64,000 nt of DNA from Chrysemys picta bellii (lineage: Eukaryota; Chordata; Testudines; Emydidae): the NCBI RefSeq assembly GCF_011386835.1, contig NC_088792.1:46118882-46182881 (forward strand), given 5' to 3'. Both the position numbers and the translations under genes were made by a program. The first letter of the stretch is position 1. Each line of letters opens with the position of its first letter. Shown here one piece after another: positions 56,660 to 64,000 of this stretch. The notes beneath the pieces are model-generated. The model saw nothing but the letters and a program-made list of their open reading frames with translations, searched no databases and was not told where the DNA came from.

Positions 56660-57951
56660 ACTCCTTGCATTTTAAGTGGTATAGTTTAGAGAAGCTGATT
56701 ATCAATACTGCTGAAAATAAAGCTAACAAAATCAAAATTCAATCCATTTTAATTCTTTGCATAGCTTTCCCTCTACCCCCCCCCCCCCCCTCCCCCGTTC
56801 TAGATTTTCTTCAAGGCAAATAAATGGTACAGGTATAATAGCTCATGTGTTTTCTGACTGATGAAAGAAAAAAAAACTCGTTTTATGTTACTTAAAATGC
56901 AAGTACTTATTTTTTCAATTCTCATAGCAGACCAGTGGTTCCTTCAGCGGTCTGCTAATAAGCTCACTAGTGAGTTCTGCTGAAATTCTCTTCTGTTTGA
57001 ACCTGTCCTTGATGCAAGGCTGTCAGAAAGAGCCTGTTTATCAAGCATATAATGTTTGCAGTGGAGAGCACTTAGGTATATGTGTGAGCACATGTGTGTG
57101 TGTGTGTGTGTGTATATAGGCACATAAAGCCACCTACTCACTCTTATTCTGTTTGTTAGCTTTTTAAATCCTAATAATAATCTACAGGCTGTAGAAGGAT
57201 AAAATGGTTTATTTTTCTTTCTGGTAAGAAATATTGATATCATGTATCTGCTTTTGCTAATAAGATAGCCACACAGTATAACTATACAGAGCTCTGATCT
57301 GTTTACATAGCACTTAGTTATGAACAGACCATTTCATTAGTTGAGAGTTTTTACTAGCTTGAACCTGTTTTCAGAAGCAAATCTTAAACACGTTTTAATG
57401 TCTGTGCAATTTACAGAAAATCTGAAGTCACTCATTTGTTTCATGTGGTAGAACATCATCTTCAACTAGTGAAATACAAAGCTTGTATGAAAATCCAGCT
57501 TAACAATGAGACATGCTTCTGATGATGGTGATCATTGTACATTTAGCATAGTAATTCAGAGAAAATCAAGTTTATTTTGATCAATTTAATTATAAAGGTT
57601 TTTCAGATAACACTGGTTCCCTTTAAAATTAGTAATTTTCATATTCAACGCAGCACTATTTTAGTTTTAAATTCCACGCAAATTTAATATACTTGCCTAC
57701 CACTGTGTTCTTACACAAAATAAATTAATGTAGAGAAATTTAAAATTATCTAAAAGGATTTGATTCCCTAATAACTGTAGTTACTATTTGAGTCAGTGAC
57801 TCAAACCAAGTCATAATAAATATGCACTTTCAGTCCCACTACTTAACAGGATTTCTTTTTAATTACATGTTGATGAAAGTAAGAAGTACCTTCATTCTAC
57901 CGCTCATACAGTCTTCTTGGCAGTAGCTTGCATACTTTAGAGTATGCTTTC
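56660..57951. other. Intron; poly-C and TG microsatellites
   Basis: A C run at 56776-56790 and a TG run at 57093-57112. Otherwise AT-rich intron with no recognised element. Confidence 0.6.
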
Positions 57952-58384
57952 TCATAGAATCATGGATAAGATTAGGGTTGGAAGATACCTGAGGAGGTCA
58001 TCTAGTCCAACCCCTGCTTAAAGCAGGACCAACCCCAACTAAATCATACCAGCCAGGGCTTTGTCAAGCCAGGCCTTAAAAACCTCTAAAGATGGAGATT
58101 CCACCACCTCCTTAGGTAACCCCATTCTAGTGCTTCACCACCCTCCTAGTGAAATAGTTTTTCCTAATATCCAAGCTAGACCATCTCCACTACAACTTGA
58201 GACCATTGCTCCTTGTTCTGTCTTCTGCCACCACTGGGAACAGCCTAGCTCCATCCTCTTTGGAACCCCGCTTCAGGTAGTTGAAGGCTGCTATCAAATC
58301 CTCCTCACTCTTCTCTTCTGCAGACTAAATAAGCCCAGTTCCCTCAGACTTGCTTCATAAGTCATGTTCCCCAGCCCCCTAATA

Positions 58385-60853
58385 ATTTTCATTTCCCTCC
58401 ACTGGACTGTCTCCAATTTGTCCACATCCTTTCTGGATGCAATACGCCAGATGTGGCCTCACCAGTGCCGAATAGAGGGGAATAATCACTTCCCTCGATC
58501 TACTGGCAGTGCTCCTACTAATGCAGCCCAATATGCCATTAGCCTTCTTGACAACAAGAGCACACTGTTGACTCATATCCAGCTTCTCATCCACTGTAAT
58601 CCCCAGGTCCTTTTCTGCTGAACTGCTGCTTAGCCAGTCAGTCCCCAGCCTGTAGCAGTGCATGGGATTCTTCCATCGTAAGTGCAGGACTCTGCACTTG
58701 TCCTTGTTGAACCTCATCAGATTTCTTTTGGCCCAATCCTCCAATTTGTCTAGGCCACACTGGACCCTATCCCTACCCTCCAGCATATCTACCTCTCCTC
58801 CCAGTTTAGTGTCATCCGCGAACTTGCTGGTGGTGCAATCCATCCCATCATCCAGATCATTAATGAAAATTTTGAACAAAACCAGCCCCAGGACAGACCC
58901 CTGGGGCACTGCTTGATACTGGCTGCCAACTAGACATTGAGCCTTTGATCACTACCTGTTGAGCCTGACAATCTAGCCAGCTTTCTATCCACCTTATAGT
59001 CCATTCATCCAATCCATACTTCTTTAACTTGCTGGCAAGAATACTATGGGAGACCGTATCAAAAGCTTTGCTAAAGTCAAGGTATATTACATCCACTGCT
59101 TTCCCCATATCCACAGAGCCAGTTATCTCATCATAGAAGGCAATCAGGTTGGTCAGGCACGACTTGCCTTTGGTGAATCCATGTTGACTGTTCCTGATCA
59201 CCTTCCTCTCCTCCAGCGTTTCAAAATGGATTCCTTGAGGACCTGCTCCATGATTTTTCCAGGGACCCAGGTGAGGCTGACCAGTCTGTAGGTCCCTGGA
59301 TTCTTTTTTTAAAGATGGGCACTATATTTGCCCTTTTCCAATCGTCTGGGACCTCCCCCGATCACCACGAGTTTTCAAAGATAATGGCCAATGACTCTGC
59401 AATCACATCAGCCAACTCCCTCAGCACCCTCGGATGCATTGCATCCGGCCCCATGGACTTGTGCATATCCAGCTTTTCTAAATAGTCCTTAACCTTTTCC
59501 TTCACCACTGAGGGCTGCTGACCTCCTCCCCATACTGTGCGGTCCAGTGCAGCAGTCTGGGAGTTGACCATGTCTGTGAAGACCAAGGCAAAAAAAGCAT
59601 TGAGTACTTCAGCTTTTTCCACATCATCTGTCACTAGGTTACCTCCCCCCATTCAATAAGGGTCTCACACTTTCCCTGATCACCTTTGTGTTGCTAACAT
59701 ACCTGTAGAAACCCTTCTTGTTACCCTTTACATCCCCTGCTAGCTGCAACTCCAATTGCACTTTGGCCTTCCTGATTACATCTCTGCATGCTCAAGCAAT
59801 ATTTTTTTATATTCCTCCCTAGTCATCTGTCCAAGTTTCCACCTCTTGTAAGCTTCCTTTTTGTTTTTAAGCTCACTGAAAATTTCTCTGTTAAGCCAAG
59901 CTGGTCGCCTCCCATATTTGCTATTCTTTCTGCACATCGGGATGGCTTGTTCCTGCGCCCTCAATAAGGCTTCTTTAAAATACAGCCAGCTCTCCTGGAC
60001 TCCTTTCCCCCTTATATTAGCCTCCCAAGGGATCCTGCCCATCAGTTCCCTGAGGGAGTCAAAGTCTGCTTTTCTGAAGTCCAAGGTCTGTATTCTACTG
60101 CTTTCCTTTCTGCCTTTTGTCAGGATCCTGAACTCACTGCTGCCCAGGTTGCCACCCACTTCTACTTCCCCTACCAATTCCTCCCTGTTTGTGAGCAGCA
60201 GGTCAAGAGGAGTATGGCTCCTAGTTGGTTCCTCCAACACTTGCACCAGCAAGTTGTCCCCAACACTCTCCAAAAACTTCCTGAATTGTCTGTGCACTGC
60301 TGTATTGCTCTCCCAGCAGATGTCAGGGTGATTGAAGTCCCCAATGAGAACCAGGGCCTGTGATCTGGAAACTTCTGTTATTGTCCAAAGAAAGCCTTGT
60401 CTACCTCATCCTCTTGGCCTGGTGGTCTATAGCAGATGCCCACCACAACATCATCCTTGTTGCTCTTGCCTTTAAACTTAACCCAAAGACTTTCATCAGG
60501 CATTTTCTCCAGTTTAATGGTGCTCTGAACAATCATACTGCTCTTACATACAGTGTAACTCCTCCACCTTTTCTCCCCTGCCTGTCCTTCCTGAACAGTT
60601 TATACCCATCCATGGGAGTGCTCCAGTCATGTGAGTTACCCCACCAAGTCTCTGTTATTCCAATCACATCATAGTTCCTTGACTGTGCCAGGACTTCCAA
60701 TTCTTCCTGCTTGTTTCTCAGGCTTCTTGCATTTGTGTTCAAGCGCCTAAGATAATTAGCCGATTGCCCTACTTTCTCAGTATGAATCAGGAGGCATCCC
60801 CTGTTGCACCCTCTTCCTTGTGTTTCCTCCCGGTATCCCACTTCTCCAGTCAC
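58385..60853 (-). pseudogene. CR1 ORF2 remnant: AP endonuclease and reverse transcriptase
   Basis: The endonuclease N-terminus reads LNTNARSLRNKQEELEVL and YDVIGITETWW (metal-binding N and E), near 60750-60660. Its C-terminal part and linker (60297-59776) include [22 protein letters not shown] motifs: QHGFTKGKSCLTNLIAFYD, VIYLDFSKAFDTVSH (motif A, near 59090), PQGSVLGLVLFKIFINDL (motif B, near 58900), and the catalytic FADDTKLGG (motif C, near 58815). The thumb includes EKDLGITVDEKLD and LYSALVRPHLAYC. At least four frame breaks are needed to join these pieces. Confidence 0.88.
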
Positions 60854-61123
60854 TTCAGGGCTTAGGCCTCCAGCCCTGGCGAACCTAGTTTAAAGTCCTC
60901 TCACTAGGTTAGCAAGCCTGTCTGCAAAGATGCTCTTCCCTCTCTTCATCAGGTGGATCCCATCTCTTCCTAGCAATCCTTCTTCCTGGAACAACATCCC
61001 ATGGTCGAAGAATCCAAAGCCTTTTCTCCTACGCCACCTGCGTAAACACACATATACTTCCACAATTTAATGGTCCCTACCTGGGCCTATTCCTTCAATG
61101 GGGAGGATGGATGAAAACAAGAC

Positions 61124-61700
61124 TTACACCTCAAATTCCTTTATCCTTCTTCCCAGAGCCACATAGTCTGCAGTGACCCGCTCAAGGTCATTCTTGGCAG
61201 TATCATTGGTGCCCACCCACATAGAGAAGTAGGAAGGGTAGTAGTCTGAGGGCTTGATCAGTCTCGGCGGACACTCCATCACATCCTGAATTCCTCCAAG
61301 CAAGCAGCACACGTCTCGAGTTTCCCAGTCTGGACGGCAGATGGATGACTCCATCCCCCTTAGGAGGGAATCTCCAACCACTATCACCCATCTCTTGGAA
61401 GTGGTGGTCGTGGAACCGCCATCACTAGGATAATGCATCCCATGCCTTCTTGTTGATAGGGTTGCCTTCTGTTCCCTTCCTCAGAGGACTCTTACAAACC
61501 ATTCTCCACCCTAGTATCTGTACAGAGAGACTGAAAACGGTTTCTTACTTCTATCTGCATTGGGGGTACATGGGTTCTCCTCTTTCGTCTTCTGGAGGTC
61601 ACATGCTGCCAATTTTCTTCCCTGTTCTTCACTGCCCTCTGATTCTTCAGCATGCTGTGCCTGCAGTACCAAACACTGACTTCTATCCAGAAAGTCAATG
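61124..61700 (-). pseudogene. CR1 ORF1 remnant with SGNH-type esterase domain
   Basis: Frame 61438-61124 contains RWVIVVGDSLLRGMES (GDS block I with the nucleophilic serine), then PSYFSMWVGTNDTAKND (GTND block) and RRIKEFEV at the end. This is the esterase domain carried by CR1-type ORF1 proteins, thought to act with the RNA-binding part during retrotransposition. The more N-terminal part (61698-61492) continues in another frame with basic segments (RRRKRRTH). Frame breaks make it a pseudogene. Confidence 0.75.
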
Positions 61701-62592
61701 CAGGGTTGATACTTGGGTCTCTAGTCCTTTAACCTTCTCTTCCAATATGGAGACCAGCTTTCACTTCATACAGACAAAGTTGCTTTTGTCCTCTGGGAGA
61801 AAGACAAACATGGCACATCCTGTGCAGGTCACAAAAGCTGATGGCTCACTTTTCCTATTGTCTTCCTTCTAAGAGCCTCTTCAGATGTTGTATTTACTGC
61901 CCACAGAAGTCTGAAAGGCAAAAACTCTGTGGGAATCCTCCCCCAACTCCCAGGCAGATTCCCTCTGTTTGCCTCTCCTCTGATCACCACTCACTCAGTT
62001 CGCAATTGGCTGCTTTTTTTATAAGTTGCCCTGGCTCAAAGCCTTCCCTCCAATCAACCACTCAGTGCCCACCTGGAACAAAGCACTCCCAATTAACACT
62101 TTTCAATCAAACAATCACACGGTCAAACAGTCCCTGCAACTAGTACCAGTCAAACAAATGGTCACAGCAGACAGACACTCCTCTATTCACCCTACCAGCT
62201 CACAACACAGCCCCCCTCCATCCCTCCTTGTAATGCAGCACTCACCTTAGCTCCTCTGGGACTGTTCCCAGGCAAACTCCCTCTGTTTACCTCTCCTCTG
62301 TTCACTGCACCATTATGATTTGTTCACAGTAGTGTCTAGTCCTGTCCGCCTTATAGTTCTACAAGAGAAGTAGCATGTAGGTGGATTTTGGCTAGTGAGG
62401 TTTGGTTTCTCCCATAAATTCTGACTCTCTCATTATAGGTGGCAAATTTATGTTTTCTTTCATCATAGCCCTTCTCCTCCATAGTGTAACAATGAGCTAT
62501 TGGCTTATACCGTTCCTCAATAAATCAGGTTCTTCAAGTGCTTGCTCATGTTGATGCATTTTCAGTTTCATCCTGATTCATTTTTCCCATAC

Positions 62593-62737
62593 CAGGAGTT
62601 CTCAACCTTTTACATACGGGGACTTCCCCCCCCCATGATGATCTTTCTCCCATTTCTACCTGGGATTTCCATCCATTTAGCAATATGGCAAGAAAAGGGA
62701 AATTGTGACCTCCTGGTCTACAGGTTGCAAACCCTTG
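62593..62737. mobile_element. Possible short hAT MITE
   Basis: CAGGAGTTCTCAACCTTTTA at the left and GGTTGCAAACCCTTG at the right resemble hAT MITE ends. The flanks TCCCATAC and CCTTATAC agree at five of eight positions. It is a decayed copy. Confidence 0.5.
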
Positions 62738-64000
62738 CCTTATACAGTTCACATGCTCTCACCATTAGATATTTATTTTTTAACAATCTCCAAATAAATT
62801 CAGGAAGAGATGTTACATCTCCAACATTCCTACGTAGATTCTTGACTAAATTTGTTATTTTGTCGGGATGAGATGTTTGTTTTATATTTATATATTCTTT
62901 AAATTATTAACCTAGAAAAAGATGAGCTAACCTAAAAAAATGTGTGGATTTTGTGATGGAAGGAGGGAAGGTAATACCTACTTCATATGCTTTGCACTTA
63001 TAGATCTCAAAGTGATTTACAGAGGAAGTAAATATCATCTCAGCTTTTACTTGGATGGATTTTTATGTGGAGCTGTTCTGAAATAATGTATGGTCTAAAG
63101 TACGGGTACTCTTCCCGGGCTGGAGAGATGGCAACCTTTCTATCTTTCTTTACGGCTAAATTGTGAGGGTAGTTAAAAAAACTTATGAAAAGGGGGCACC
63201 AATGATTTTATATATTGTAATATTCTGGCATATGGTGAAATTGTTGTCCTACTGAAGTGATGTAAACACTTCTGTTGATTTTCAGTATGGCAGTAGCATG
63301 GAAAAAGTTAAGAATAACTGGTTTGAATTTATGAATTTGGTGACTGATGGCACTGAGACAATGGAAGCTGCTGAAGGAAAGGAATTTATATCTGGAATGT
63401 TATCTGGGAATTTAAATTTCACCCAGTGGTCTGGATAAATAGTATTGGCAGGCCTGTTTGTTTAATAGTGCAGATTCATCATTAATATATTTATTCTTTA
63501 GTTTATTAACCAAGTAAAAGTTGGTTTAACCTAAAAAGGTCTCTTTATATGTGGGGATAAAGGGGTTATAGATTTTATGGATTTGAGAAAATATTGGAAA
63601 GAGAAACTACTTTTCTGGAGCTACTCTTTGAAGCTGGCTGAGGTGAGCATTAGTATGAGGCTCTGGTTAGAGTAGGCATATCAAGAGTTTACAAATATCT
63701 TTCCGTGTTTAATATCTTTCCTTGTTTACCTAGAGATTTTATAAAGTAATATGTAAGGCTTCTTGGACTGGAAGGGAGAGTGTTAATAGGCTGATCCACT
63801 CTGGGGGATTTTGAATATCAATTAGGGGAAGCAGAAATATAATCATGCTGCATAGTAATAGAGTTTGAAAATCCTTCCTTTTCAAAGATGAGGGTTAGTA
63901 TTTCTCCCTTCTTCCTACAGGGATTGTTTTGCCAGATAAATGTGGTGCAGACAGGATTTCTTTAAGGAGAGGTTTAGAACAGAGCAGGAGGCTGTATATA
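62738..64000. other. Intron to the window end; MIR 3' fragment near 62965-63060
   Basis: AT-rich. GGTAATACCTACTTCATATG and TCTCAAAGTGATTTACAGAG (62965-63030) resemble the end of a MIR-like SINE. The next CDK14 exon was not found before 64000. Confidence 0.5.

Larger units (their letters stand above)
57952..62312 (-). mobile_element. Near-full-length CR1 LINE (about 4.4 kb), frameshifted
   Basis: Reads right to left: a 5' UTR-like region (about 62312-61880), ORF1, ORF2 and a short 3' UTR ending in CATAGAAT-type repeats at 57952. Its 3' UTR (TCATCTAGTCCAACCCCTGC on the plus strand) is of the classical avian/reptile CR1 type, unlike the other three copies' subfamily. It retains ORF1 esterase, endonuclease and reverse transcriptase in separate frames, so it is not active. 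This is the longest element in the window. Confidence 0.9.

Overview
This is animal nuclear DNA from one long vertebrate gene, most likely a turtle (an inference). The + strand carries two short, perfectly framed exons of a PFTAIRE-type cyclin-dependent kinase, recognised as CDK14. They lie at 108-201 and 39338-39401, with canonical AG/GT borders and a 39.1 kb intron between them. More than 24 kb of the next intron follows without reaching the next exon. The chelonian assignment rests on the repeats: several CR1 LINEs of two subfamilies, a DIRS-type retroelement, many hAT and 3-bp-duplication (PIF/Harbinger-like) MITEs, MIR/CORE-SINE copies, and LTR sequences that resemble turtle ERV LTRs. No bacterial gene, operon, CRISPR array, tRNA gene or rRNA gene was seen.

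First intron, 202-39337. A 5'-truncated LINE of the R2/NeSL group (restriction-like endonuclease type) lies at about 4030-5590. A probable solo LTR lies at 6618-7421. Small MITEs are at 8164-8426, 8679-8949, 16179-16341 and 28768-29050, with a larger interrupted one at 30624-31591. A C-rich minisatellite (17000-17570) abuts a CR1 3' end (17748-18358). TSD-bounded hAT MITEs lie at 21330-21778, 33663-33995, 37627-38134 and 38334-38550, with a more decayed one at 38770-39091. A foldback retroelement with identical 126-bp arms is at 33122-33537. MIR/CORE-SINE copies are scattered between these.

Second intron, 39402-64000. It holds a perfect 22-bp hairpin (40234-40285), a hAT MITE (43983-44291), a reverse CR1 (44522-45455), a clean solo LTR (47463-48406) and a MITE (49349-49565). 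A decayed DIRS-like element (about 50980-54900) follows. A reverse CR1 (56062-56659) contains a nested foldback element whose minus strand shows a hammerhead-ribozyme-like core. A nearly complete but frameshifted CR1 (57952-62312, minus strand) retains recognisable ORF1 esterase, endonuclease and reverse-transcriptase segments.

The only functional gene visible is CDK14; no mobile element here has an intact open frame. The most unusual items are the hammerhead-like core, the R2-group LINE outside rDNA, the DIRS remnant with its internal complementary region, the perfect short hairpin and an unexplained 28-bp match between two distant sites. I found no convincing undescribed multi-gene system.
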